A DNA stretch of 64,000 nucleotides from Chamaecyparis obtusa. Its lineage: Eukaryota > Streptophyta > Pinopsida > Cupressales > Cupressaceae. The notes below the pieces were generated by a model. The model was not told where the DNA came from, did no database searches, and worked only from the letters and a program-made list of their open reading frames with translations. Within the stretch, counting starts at the first letter, position 1. Every line of letters begins with the position of its first letter. The stretch is taken from positions 3,581,501 through 3,645,500 of the forward strand of contig BSBK01000970.1 in the NCBI GenBank assembly GCA_027943335.1, read 5' to 3'. Positions 23,532 to 33,985 of the stretch are shown here, piece after piece. A program made the translations under genes and the position numbers.

Positions 23532-25319
23532 ATGTCTCAAAGAATCAGTACACATGAGGAAGAAACTCTAATGAGGGCCATGATGAAACAGATGCACGCT
23601 ATGCAAGTCAAGATTAACAAACTTGAGAAAGAAAAGGAACCTAAAGAGTTCTCCATGGAAGCTCTGTGCCCTTTTCCATTTGATAAAGACTTGTACATGT
23701 CACCATGCCTCCGGACAGAATTTGAGCAATGTGATAATCCTTATGATACCTCTTCCATGGAGAGTGACACATCCAGCTTTGGAGACTATGATGACTATGA
23801 CGACAGACAATGTAATGATACCTATGACACCTCTGCTCCTAAGAATCCTCCTCGTCGTGTGTTCCTACTTACTACAAATGGGCCGTCACATTGGATAGAT
23901 CATGATGGTGATCCATATGATTCTAATTTTGAAAGAGACTTTGATGGCTTTTGTTGACAATATCTAGATGATACATCTACTTCTATTGAGGACTATAAAA
24001 TGCATCGTGCTTGCTTGAAGCATCAATATTATAAGAATCCTTCTCCTAAGGACTCTCCTTCTGAAAATAAAGATTATCTTCTCAAGCAAGATCATGTTAA
24101 TGTTGGACCTTTGTCTTGTGATGGTTCCCTTCCATCCCCTACTTCCTCCAATACCCGTACATTTCTTAAAGCTTCTGAGTCTTTCAAATCTTTCACAGAA
24201 CCTTCATCTGACACAAGCCCTGATATTTTTCATGGAGTTCCCTATAGTTATCCTCCAGGGCTACCTCTTAAAGAAACTCAAGCTAACCTTCACTTGGCTG
24301 AAAATACTTTCAATAATGATAAACCTAAAGAGCCTAAGCCTTCATATGCTATAATCCCTACTTCAGCTAGTCCTCCACCATCTCTTCCAAAGTCATCCAT
24401 ACAATCCCAACATGCTTGCTTGTCCTTAGAAGTGGCTCCATGTCAAGAGGACTCTAAACATGATGAAGAAAAGAGCATAAAGAAAGATCAAGATCAAGAA
24501 CCCTCCATGTCATCCACTCCTTTTCCCGATGTCTCTTATCCGCTTCATGGTTCTTTTGATCCTGTACACCCTTTTTCATGCATTCCACCATGTCTTAAGT
24601 CTTCTCCTAAGCAAGATCAAGCTACTACTTACATTGTTGAGCTTATTGACAATCAAAATAACCTTACTACGCTTGCGCTTTCCAAAGATGATACTTCCAT
24701 TAAGGTTGGTAAAAATGGTGTTGTTACTTATGATGTTAAGCCTATTGAAATTCAAGAAAAAAATTATGCACTTATGCTATCCAAAGATCCTTGTCAAGAT
24801 CAAAGTCTTCCATCTTCTTATTCTACCACTCCATGTTCGCTTCCACTTTCTACTCTTCCTAAGTCTTTGCAAGCTTTGAAAAATCTTATCAAAGAAGGTG
24901 CTCATATTCAAGATATCCATGATTCTATTGAAAATTCTAACGCTCACTCTAAAGATGCTGATATCCTTGGTTGTCATATAGATGTTGATGAACTTATTGA
25001 TTATGCTTTTGCGTCTTCCACTTCCATCCTTGGACCTCTTCCACCACTACTAAGGACTTCATGTCTGCCTTCCATCTTGGGTCCTTATGTCCCTTCACTT
25101 TCCCTTCCTAACTCTCCTAATTCACCATCCATCTTGGGTCCTTACATACCTCCATCTCCTATCTTTCCTCAAGATCAACATAGATGCATACCCTTGAATC
25201 CTTTTCATCCACCCAGCCATCTAAATCAGTCATATCCTTCTTCTTCCACAAGTTCCAAGTCTTTTGGAAGTAATTTGAATGTTCAATACAAGAAAAAGAA
25301 GCAATACAAGAATCCATAA
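23532..25319 (+). pseudogene. gag-start fused to unknown Pro/Ser-rich frame (one TGA at 23955)
   Basis: The same frame is open from ATG 23532 to the stop at 25319, except for a single TGA at 23955-23957, giving about 595 codons. Residues 1 to about 62 resemble the gag start of the element at 1-12058: a coiled-coil-like stretch and then EALCPFPFDKDLYM. After that the sequence is unlike gag. It has an acidic Tyr/Asp/Ser-rich region (DTSSFGDYDDYDD), then a long Pro/Ser-rich segment with PSILGPYVPSL and PSILGPYIPPS repeats, and ends with a basic KKKKQYKNP tail. No catalytic motif or membrane segment was seen. I do not recognise the family. Confidence 0.65.
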
Positions 25320-25389
25320 AAAAAAAATATCACCATGTCTCCTCTAATCAACATGGAAACATAAAATCAAAAGAGATATCTAAAAAAAA

Positions 25390-25818
25390 AATACAAGACA
25401 AGTATGGGTTCCAAAATCCATCATTGAAGGTATTCTCTCTAGATCATCAAAAGGAAATAAAAAGCCTACTGCTATATGGATTCCAAAGTCTCTCTTGAAA
25501 GAGTCTGGTGTTGAGCAAAAAGTGAAATTGACATTCAAGCTTCCAAAGACTTCCACTTCATCTTCCTCCAAAAACATCCTTCCATTTCATGCGCCTAAAC
25601 CACAACCTCTGCTATCCATTCACCATATTCCTTCACGTATTCCTTCATTCACATTTCCTCCATCCTCTCCCCACCCTTCAAGGTGTGTGTTGATGTTGAT
25701 CTTGCCTTCCTTTCCATCTGCCCTTTCACGATCCTTCCATTCATTATCCTTCTACCTTCTATCATTTTTCCTCATTTGCCTATTCCTCCTATCTTCCAAC
25801 CTCACTCGCTTTACATAA
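25390..25818 (+). pseudogene. Frame fragment with repeated W(V/I)PKS motif
   Basis: After A-rich tracts, a second frame runs to 25818. It has WVPKSIIEG at about 25405 and WIPKSLLKE near 25480, then a Ser/Pro-rich tail with a hydrophobic end. It is probably a frameshifted continuation of the preceding ORF. No known domain was recognised. Confidence 0.4.
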
Positions 25819-26619
25819 AATCCTATCCTCTATTTTTCTCTTCCATGTTCCTTTCCCTATCAGCATCTTTGAGCATATCATTTGAATCCTTGGTATATCA
25901 CAGTTTATCCTTTCAAGGAGCATTATCTAAAAAGCTTTCCTTCTTCCAAAAAAAGAGAAATAAATTTTTTTTTTTGAAAATGTGTCTTGGTGAAAACCTG
26001 AAAACAAGTGCCTTGGTAGCAAAAGTAAAGAGAAATAAATTCATCCTATGGTGAAAAACACTCCCTTGTGGTGCCTTGGATAAGTACCATGATGAAAACC
26101 TGGCAATCAGACATCATGCGTAGTTCTTCTACATAGTTCATCAATTTCATCTTCTCTCTTTGATCTTGACAATGTTGATCTATACATGAACATTTGACTA
26201 TTTTGTGAGCTATCTTACAATGATCTTTCATTCATTCTTTCCATGTTTAGCCTTCATATCCATCTTCCTCCATTCATTTTCGCCTATCGCTATCCTTTTC
26301 CCCTTTGGTCTTGATCTAATAAAAAAAAAAAGAAGAGTAAAACACGGTGCTATGAAGCCTCTTGACATGTCTACTCCTTTGGACTACATATTTTCCTTCT
26401 TTGGCATTACACTTTTATGACTTATCCTATGCTAGCCTTTCATTGCTTGTCCAAATGTGTTTTACATGACAATTTTTTCCTAGCTTGGGTATTCTTGAGG
26501 AGTTTGACCTTTGTGGATTTCTTCCCTTCATTCTCCTTCATTCTCTCGTCTTCCATCTCATCCACCAGCTTGCCAATCCCTCTTGTTCTCCACATTGCTA
26601 GACATTGGGACTGCACGAT
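25819..26619 (+). other. Spacer in the 18-kb element carrying displaced 3'-region motifs
   Basis: No gene is seen. Positions 25985-26110 contain copies of the GGTGAAAACCTGG and GTGCCTTGGTAGC motifs that otherwise occur after the integrase (34060-34240). This suggests an internal rearrangement in place of the lost RT/RNase H. The rest is T- and C-rich. Confidence 0.6.
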
Positions 26620-26677
26620 ATGATCTTGCTTGGGAGTTTGAAATGGAAAAAGAAGCTATCAAGTTTTCTAAGAACTA
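26620..26677 (+). pseudogene. Integrase zinc-finger fragment, left of the nested insertion
   Basis: The frame WEFEMEKEAIKFSKN matches the stretch before CKQC in the integrase at 885-2279. It is interrupted at 26678 by the nested element and resumes at 33036 with CQKCQVHGN. Confidence 0.75.
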
Positions 26678-27531
26678 TGATGCAGGAGCATCCTAGGTGT
26701 AAGAGCAATCTTGCATCACCCAAAAAATATTTCTATTTTTGTATTCAATAAGGGCTATTTTGTGTAGAGTTGCTATTTATGGAAACTTGCTATTTTTAGT
26801 AAGTTGGTTTTACGATTTCAGAATGTCTGATTTTACATATGGAGGTTCATCTCAGTCATATCAGCCTGCCAGCAAAGTTTCATGGCTAGATCAGGTGTAG
26901 TTTTGAAGATATTGAAGATTTTCGATATTGGTAATAGGGTACAGAAACTTCAAACTCAGTTTTGAAGGCTTTAGAAGCCCCATATGAGGTTGAAAATATG
27001 GGTGATGGGAGCTTTGCGCGAGTCAAGCCTGTAAAGCACTTCATGACATTTCTAGAATGGGGTTATAATAGCCAATCGGGTCAACGGGTGATGACTTATG
27101 GTCTTCGGAAGTTGAGTCACCTGAAATGGCGGAAAATAATTTTTCTTCAAAATTTTTGTTTGGGTTTCAAAACTCATTTTGAGCCGACTTTGATGTAATA
27201 AATTGTAAAATAAAATAATTCTAAGTTTGGTCGGCCCTAAGGGCTAAATTTCTAGAACCTTCTCGGGCGGTGGAAATTGCCTATATAAAGAAGGCCCATA
27301 GTGTTGTCTAGGGCAGTTCTGGGTAGTAGATCTGGGTATTGATTCGAGGCTTTGTCCTACAAAATATTGTAAGGGAATGCCCATGTGGCTTTGCATATTG
27401 TAATTCTGAAAGTTTGTAATTCCACATTTGTGGAGATAATAAGAAGCCAATTTTTTGTTCTTGCATATTATTGTTGTTGTTTCTCTATTTCTGTTATGTG
27501 CTTGTGGTATTAAGGGGAGCACCCTTCATCA
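26678..27531 (+). repeat. 5' LTR of the chromovirus
   Basis: It is 854 bp, TGATGCAGGAGCATCC to CTTCATCA. A TATATAA box lies at 27282-27288. By eye there are about 48 base differences and one 3-bp indel against the 3' LTR (about 5.6%), mostly transitions. The LTR start is shared with the solo LTR at 52593-53575. Confidence 0.92.
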
Positions 27532-27533
27532 AG

Positions 27534-27545
27534 TGGTATCAGAGC
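27534..27545 (+). other. Primer-binding site (initiator tRNA-Met type)
   Basis: TGGTATCAGAGC, the standard plant initiator-methionine tRNA primer site, begins two bases after the 5' LTR. Confidence 0.92.
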
Positions 27546-27632
27546 AAGAGTTCTTGAGTGTGTAAACAAATCACTGACTGTGAGACAGTTTGCACCAGGA
27601 CCGTGGTTAGGGTTTCAGCACGCATCGTGAAA

Positions 27633-28680
27633 ATGCCTCCACGAAGAGAACGTGGCGGAAGAGCTGGTGCTATGACACCTAAGGTTAGAGAGCTGCAGAG
27701 ACAAGTGCAAGCATTGCAAGAAGAGATTCGCAAAGAAATGAATCTTAATGTTAGAGATGAAAGTGAGGATGAAGCCGAAGAAGAATATCAAGAAGGAGAA
27801 GCTGAAATTGTGAACCAAGAGGAAGGAAGACTTTTTTGGGCGATTTCCAAGATTGGGAAAAGACCTAAGATTGAGGTTCCTACATTTTCTAGAAATCTTA
27901 ACCTAGAGGAATTGATCGACTGGATCAATGAATGTGAGGAATATTTTGAGTATGAAGATGTTGAGGATCCTAATAGGGTCAAATTTGCGAAGGCCAGATT
28001 GAAAGGTCATGTGAAGATCTGGTGGCAAGAAATTCAATTGGAGTGAAATAGAAGAGGGAAAGATAAAATCACAAGATGGGATCGAATGGTGGATAAATTG
28101 AAGCAACAGTTCATTCCTGTTGATTATGAGCTTGACCTACTAAAGAAAATGCAAAGTTTGAAGCAAGCAAGAAGATCTATTCAGGAGTATATAGAGGAGT
28201 TTTATCGACTCCTCATCAGAACAGGCCATGCAGAAGCTGATAAGGAGAAAGTTGCCCGATACCTTAATGGGTTAAGACCAAGCATTCAGGAGGAGTTGAA
28301 TCTGGTTCGAATGAACAGTATTGAGGAGGCATACCAGTTTGCCCTAAAAGTAGAGGAAAAGCTGAACAAGAAGTTTGAGAGCAGACAAAATGGAAGAGGT
28401 CGTGGTGGAAGATCTGGTGGACGGTCATATGGTGGCCGAAATGAAGATCCGAAAAATAAGGATGAGGCCAGTAGCAGTCAGAATCAGAGATGAAATAATT
28501 CTAATTATTTTCAGGATTAGAGTAATAGAGATTAGAGAGGAAGAGGAAGAGGACAAGGATCTGGAAGAGGAGGCTTCCATGGAACATGTTTTCACTGTGG
28601 AGAAGAAGGTCATAGGGCATTTGAATGTCCTCAGCACCAAGATAGAATAGATAGGAGAAATGAAGGCCAGGCCAGAGTTG
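27633..28680 (+). pseudogene. Chromovirus gag with CCHC zinc knuckle
   Basis: The start is ATG 27633 (MPPRRERGGRAG). A coiled-coil-like stretch (VRELQRQVQALQEE) comes first. The capsid-like core follows, containing VPTFS..LNLEELIDWINECEEYFEY and ARLKGHVKIWWQE, then a Retrotrans_gag second half with SIQEYIEEFYRL. An Arg/Gly-rich segment leads to the zinc knuckle CFHCGEEGHRAFEC near 28590-28630. Stops at about 28044 (TGA), 28491 (TGA), 28519 and 28531 (TAG) interrupt an otherwise single frame that continues into protease. Each stop is one C-to-T or G-to-A change from Gln, Arg or Trp. Confidence 0.88.
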
Positions 28681-31600
28681 CACATGTAGATGAAGATGCT
28701 AGATCATCAAATTCTGAAGATGCTGAAAGAGGAGAAATGCTAATTAACAGAAGATTCTTGCTAAGTGGTGAGAATGAACCTAAACAAAGGAGGAGCTTGT
28801 TTCGCACTAGATGCAAGTGTGAGGGTAAATGTTGTGATGTGATTATCGATAATGGAAGCACTGACAATTTGGTGTCAGAAGAGATGGTGACAAAGTTGAA
28901 GCTCAAGAGACAGAAACACCCACATCCATATCGGATTGCCTGGGTGCAGGATGACCACAAGGTCATGGTAAGTGAACAGTGCCTGGTAAAGTTCAAGATC
29001 GGCGGGTACCAAGATGAGGTACTATGTGATATCATCTCTATGGATGCATGTCATATGTTGTTGGGTAGACCATGGCAGTTTGGCAGATGTGCTGTACATG
29101 ATGGTTGTATGAATACCTATTCCCTGACAAAGGATGGAGTGCGACATAAGATAAAGCCATTGAAGGAGACCGAAGAAAAGGTATGTGGTAATGCAAGAAT
29201 AACATTTGTTGATGGAAGAAAATTCTTAGATGGTATGAGGCATGAGCATGTGTGTTTTTCTTTAATTCCAAAAGTTGGTAAAGAAGAAGTAGAGGATGTA
29301 CCTGTAGAGGTTGCAGATTTGTTGAATGAGTTTCAGGATATTGTATTTGATAATGTACCTGATGGATTACCACCAGTAAGGAAGATCAGTCATCAGATAG
29401 ATTTGATTCCAATAGCCAATTTTTCAAACAAGGCAGCACACAGAATGACACCAGCAGAAAGTGAAGAGTTGAACAGACAAGTACACAAATTATTGCAGAA
29501 GGGGTTGATTCGAGAGAGTCTAAGTCCTTGTGTTGTACCAACGGTATTAGCACCAAAGAAGAATGGAGAGTGGAGGATGTGTATAGATTTCAGAGCAATA
29601 AACAAGATCACAATCAAGTATAGGTTTTCATTGCCATGAATGGATGATATTATGGATTGTTTGAGTGGGGCTGTGTATTTCTCAAAGATAGATCTGAAGA
29701 GTGGATATCACCAGATTCGGATCAGAGAAGGAGATGAATAGAAGACTGCCTTCAAGACAAAGGAAGGACTGTATGAGTGGTTAGTCATGCTTTTTGGGCT
29801 AACCAATGTACCGAGCACTTTCATGCAGCTCATGAACGAGGTTCTGAAAAAATTTCTAGGTAAGTTTGTCATTGTTTACCTAGATGATATTTTGATTTTT
29901 AGCAAGACATTGGAGGAACATATGATGCATATTCGTATGGTGTTAGAGAAGTTGAGAGATGAGAAATTGTTGATTAATTTAAAGAAGTGCAGTTTTGTGA
30001 AGAAAGAGTTAGTGTATTTGAGATTTGTAGTTTCAGCAGAAGGTCTAAAAATGGACCCAAAGAAGGTACAAGCTATCCTTGAATGGCCTACTCCAAGGAG
30101 TGCTACTAAGGTAAGATCTTTTCATGGTTTGGCTAGCTTTTACAGAAAGTTTATAAAAAAATTTAGTAGTATTTGTGGACCCTTGACTGAAACAATGAGA
30201 GGGGATAGAAAATAGTTTAAGTGGACTAATGGGGCAGAAAAGAGTTTTCAATTATTGAAACAAAAAGTTACAGAACAACCTGTTTTAGCACTTCCAGCTT
30301 TTAATAAGGTGTTTCAAGTAGATTGTGATGCTAGTGGTACTGCAATAGGAGCTGTTATGAGCCAAGAAGGTAAACCTGTTGCTTATTTCAGTGAGAAGTT
30401 AAATGATGCCAAGAGAAAATATTATGTCTATGATCAAGAATTTTATGCTATAGTTTAGGCATTAAAGAAGTGGAGACATTATCTGCTTCCTAAGGAGTTT
30501 GTTTTGTATACTGATCATCAAGCGTTGCAATATTTGAATAGTTAAGGAAAGTTGAATCAGAGGCATTTCAAATGGGTTGAGTTTTTGCAGAGTTATACAT
30601 TTGTTTTGAAACACAGGAGTGGAAAGTCTAATAGGGTTGCGGATGCTCTTAGCATAAGGCAACTATTGTTGACAAAGATGCAGATTGAAGTGGTTGGGTT
30701 CAAGGAACTCAAGAATTTGTATCCAGAGGATCCTGATTTTGGTGAAGCTTGGAAAGCTTGTACAGAACCTGTTACTCTAGACAGGATAAAATGGTTGGAT
30801 TTTATCATCCAAGATGATATGCTATTCAGAGGGAGTCAGTTGTGCATTCCACGAAGTTTTATGAGGGAGAATCTCATCAAGGAGAAGCATAGTGGAGGAT
30901 TGGTTGGACATTTTGGTCATGATAAAACCATTGCTTTGGTTGGTGAGAATTATTATTGGCCACAATTGCAACAAGATGTGAAGAAGTTTGTACAGAGTTG
31001 CAGAGTATGTCAGATGGCGAAAGGAGTGAAGCAAAATACAAGGTTGTATCATCCATTACCTGTACTAGAGAAGCCTTGGGAGGATATCAGTATGAACTTT
31101 GTTCTTGGTTTACCGAGGACACAGCGGGGACATGATTTAATTTTTGTAGTAGTTGACAGATTTTTGAAGATGACACATTTCATTCCCTGCAAGAAGACTA
31201 ATGATGATGTTTAGGTAGCAGAATTATTTTTCAGAGAAGTGGTGAGACTACATGGTTTGCCAAAGACCATAGTTTTAGATTGAGATACTAAGTATGTTGG
31301 ATATTTCTGGCGGACATTGTGGAAGAAGTTGAAGATAGATTTAAAGTTTAGTTCATCACATCATCCACAGACTGATGGACAGACAGAGGTGGTGAATAGA
31401 AGTTTGAGAAATCTGTTGAGATGTTTGGTTGGAGATAAGCCAACAGGATGGGATTTGATTTTACCATAGGCAAAATTTGCATACAATAATTATGTCAACA
31501 AGAGCACTGGTAAATCACCATTCAAGATTGTATATGGAAGTAGTCCAAAAAATGCATCTGAGTTGAGAAAGATAGATAAAGGAGAAATAAGTAGTGCTGA

Positions 31601-31790
31601 AGCTGAGGATTTTGCAGAACATTTGAAGAACATCCATGAGGAGGTGAGGAAGCATATTACCAAGATGAATGTGCAGTATAAGACTAAGGCAGATGAGAAA
31701 AGGAGGCATAAGGAATTTAGGTTGGGGATGAAGTCATGGTTCATTTGCAGAAGGAGCGGTTTCCAGTTGGTACATATAACAAGCTAAAAA
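28681..31790 (+). pseudogene. Chromovirus pol: protease, RT, RNase H, integrase
   Basis: In order: a protease with IIDNGSTDNLVS (about 28845) and HMLLGRPWQF; RT with [33 protein letters not shown] and the catalytic YLDDILIF (about 29880); and a Ty3 RNase H (VDCDASG, then TDHQAL). The integrase zinc finger is HFGHDKTI..CRVCQ. The integrase core has MNFVLGLP, where the first catalytic Asp appears changed to Asn, then LD*DTKYVGYFW and GQTEVVNRSL. Stops lie near 29637, 29738, 30213, 30456, 30543, 31212, 31282 and 31467. The frame is otherwise continuous until a one-base shift near 31727 in a GGGG run. Confidence 0.9.
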
Positions 31791-32140
31791 TAAAAAAGTT
31801 TGGACCATGTAAGATACTAAAGAAGCATGATTCAAGAAATGCATATGAGGTAGGATTGCCTACTGAGCTGAATATTTCACCAGTGTTTAACATTTCAGAT
31901 TTGACTGAGTATCATGAAGGAGGTGTTGAAGATAAGGTTGCAGCAGCATAGTGGAGTATTCCAGCAACCAGTTCAGATATCAAGGAGATTGAAGACATAC
32001 TGGACAGTCATGTTGGCAGAAGCACAAGGAACATGACATATGAAGAGTATTTGGTCAAATGGAAAGGATGACCTGTTGAAGATTCATCATGGCTAACAAA
32101 GGAGGAGGTTAACCGTCTTGGTTTTCCTCTGCACACCTGA
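31728..32140 (+). pseudogene. Integrase C-terminus and chromodomain
   Basis: After the shift, the [21 protein letters not shown] segment and [10 protein letters not shown] are the end of a chromovirus integrase. The chromodomain follows at about 31985-32105: IEDILDSHVGR, then YEEYLVKWKG and a TGA in place of one residue, then PVEDSSWL. Chromodomains of this kind target integration to marked chromatin. Stops near 31949 (TAG) and 32068 (TGA) are each one transition from Gln and Arg or Trp. The probable natural end is the TGA at about 32139. Confidence 0.88.
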
Positions 32141-32178
32141 GTCGTGACAGGGTCACTTCTCAAATTACCCCGGGTGTC

Positions 32179-33035
32179 TGATGCAGGAGCATCCTGGGTG
32201 TAAGAGCAATCTTGTATCACCCAAAAAATATTTCTATTTTTGTATTCAATAAGGGCTATCTTGTGCAGAGTTGCTATTTATGGAAACTTGCTATTTTTAG
32301 TAAGTTGGTCTTACGATCTCGAAATGTCTGATTTTACATATGGAGGTTCATCTCAGTCATATCAGCCTGCCAGCAAAGTTTCAAGGCTAGATCAGGTGTA
32401 GTTTTGAAGATATTGAAGATTTTCGGTATTGGCAGTAGGGTACAGAAACTTTGAACTCAATTTTGAAGGCTTTAGAGGCCCCGGATGAGGTTGAAAATTT
32501 GGATGACAGACACTTTGCATGGGTCAAGCCTGTAGAGCGCTTCGTGGCATTTCCAGAATGGGGTTATAATAGCCAATCGGGTCAACAGGCGATGACTTAT
32601 GGTCTTCAGAAGTTGGGTCACCTGAAATGGCAAAAAATAATTTTTCTTCAAAATTTCTGTTTGGGTTTCAAAACTCATTTTGAGCTGACTTTGATGTAAT
32701 AAATTGTAAAATAAAATAATTCTAAGTTTGGTCAGCCCTAAGGGCTAAATTTCTAGAACCTTCTCAGGCGGTGGAAATTGTCTATATAAAGAAGGCCCAT
32801 AGTGTTGTCTAGGGCAGTTCTAGGTAGTAGATCTGGGTATTGATTCAAGGCTTTTTCCTACAAAATATTGTAAGGGAATGCCCATGTGGCAGCTTTGCAT
32901 ATTGTAATTCTGAAAGTTTGTAATTCCACATTTGTGGAGATAATAAGAAGCCAATTTTCTGTTCTTGCATATTATTGTTGTTGTTTCTCTATTTCTGTTA
33001 TGTGCTTGTGGTATTAAGGGGAGCACCCTTCATCA
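32179..33035 (+). repeat. 3' LTR of the chromovirus
   Basis: It is 857 bp, TGATGCAGGAGCATCC to CTTCATCA, followed by AACTG. No clear polypurine tract was seen just before it. Confidence 0.92.
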
Positions 33036-33985
33036 AACTGTCAAAAGTGTCAAGTGCATGGTAACTTGATTCATGCTCTAGGGAGAGATCTAATTCCCTT
33101 CACAACACAATGGCCTTTTCAACAATGGGCTTTTGATCTTATAGGTGCTATCTATCCACACTCTTCTAATGGACATACCCATATAATCACTGCTACAGAT
33201 TATTTTACAAAATGGGTAGAAGCAATCCCTTTGACACAGGCAACTAGAAAGCAAATATCTATATTCATATTGAACTATATCATATGCAGATATGGGATCC
33301 CACATTCTATAATCACAGATAATGGGGGACAATTCAAAAATAAAGACCTAGATGATTTGTGTGCCAAATTCAAGATTACTCAACATTGGTCATCTATATA
33401 CTACCCTCAAGGGAATAGACAAGTAGAGGCTTCAAATAAGAATCTCTTGAAAATCTTGCACCGAACAGTGAGTAAAATAGGAAGAGACTGGCATCTCATG
33501 ATCAATCTAGCTCTCTGGGCCTACAGAACAAGTATCAGAATGCCCACAGGGGCTACACCTTTCGCTTTAGTTTATAGGTCTGAAGCGGTACTGCCTATTG
33601 AGGTTGAAATTCCATCACTAAGAATCAGAATGCATGGTCTAGTAACTGATGATGACTACAGAGTGTCTAGGTTGCAAGAACTTGAACTACTAGATGAGCG
33701 CAGACAAGCAGCGTATGATCATCTCAGAGTATATCAGAAGAGAATGTCTAGAGGCTACAACAAGAAAGTGAGACATAGAGAATTTCAGGTTGGTGTTCTA
33801 GTCTTGAGAGAAAATCCTAAAAATCAATCCCATCGAGAACGCAAGGGGAAGTTTGAACCCAATTGGCTGGGTCCCTTTGTTATCACTGCTACTTTTGGCT
33901 CTAGTGCCTATCAACTCTCAACGACTGAAGGATAACAGCTCCGAGAACCAATCAACGTTCTCCATTTGAAGAAATTCTATGCTTA
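33036..33985 (+). pseudogene. Integrase of the 18-kb element, right part
   Basis: It resumes at CQKCQVHGNLIHA, straight after the nested element. Catalytic residues are visible: Asp in WAFDLIGAIY, Asp in IITDNGGQ, and Glu in RQVEASNKN. The C-terminal FEPNWLGPFVITATFG matches the integrase at 885-2279. The frame is open to a TAA at about 33933, then LREPINVLHLKKFYA. Apart from the insertion and that stop it is well preserved, surprising for an element without RT. Confidence 0.88.

Larger units (their letters stand above)
26678..33035 (+). mobile_element. Chromodomain Ty3/gypsy element (chromovirus) nested in integrase
   Basis: Two direct LTRs (26678-27531 and 32179-33035), an initiator-Met-type primer site (27534-27545) and a gag-protease-RT-RNase H-integrase-chromodomain order define a complete chromovirus of about 6.36 kb. 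Flanking target sequences are AACTA (26673-26677) and AACTG (33036-33040), a 5-base duplication with one change. One reading frame runs from gag through integrase with in-frame stops but no shift until about 31727. The copy is defective. Confidence 0.93.

Noticed and set aside
24094..24977. Alternative-frame hydrophobic and basic ORFs inside 24000-25319
   Set aside because: Shadows of the Pro/Ser-rich frame; composition follows from codon bias in the main frame.
28425..29373. Antisense frames over the chromovirus gag-pol
   Set aside because: They lie opposite a well-identified coding frame and show no independent motif.
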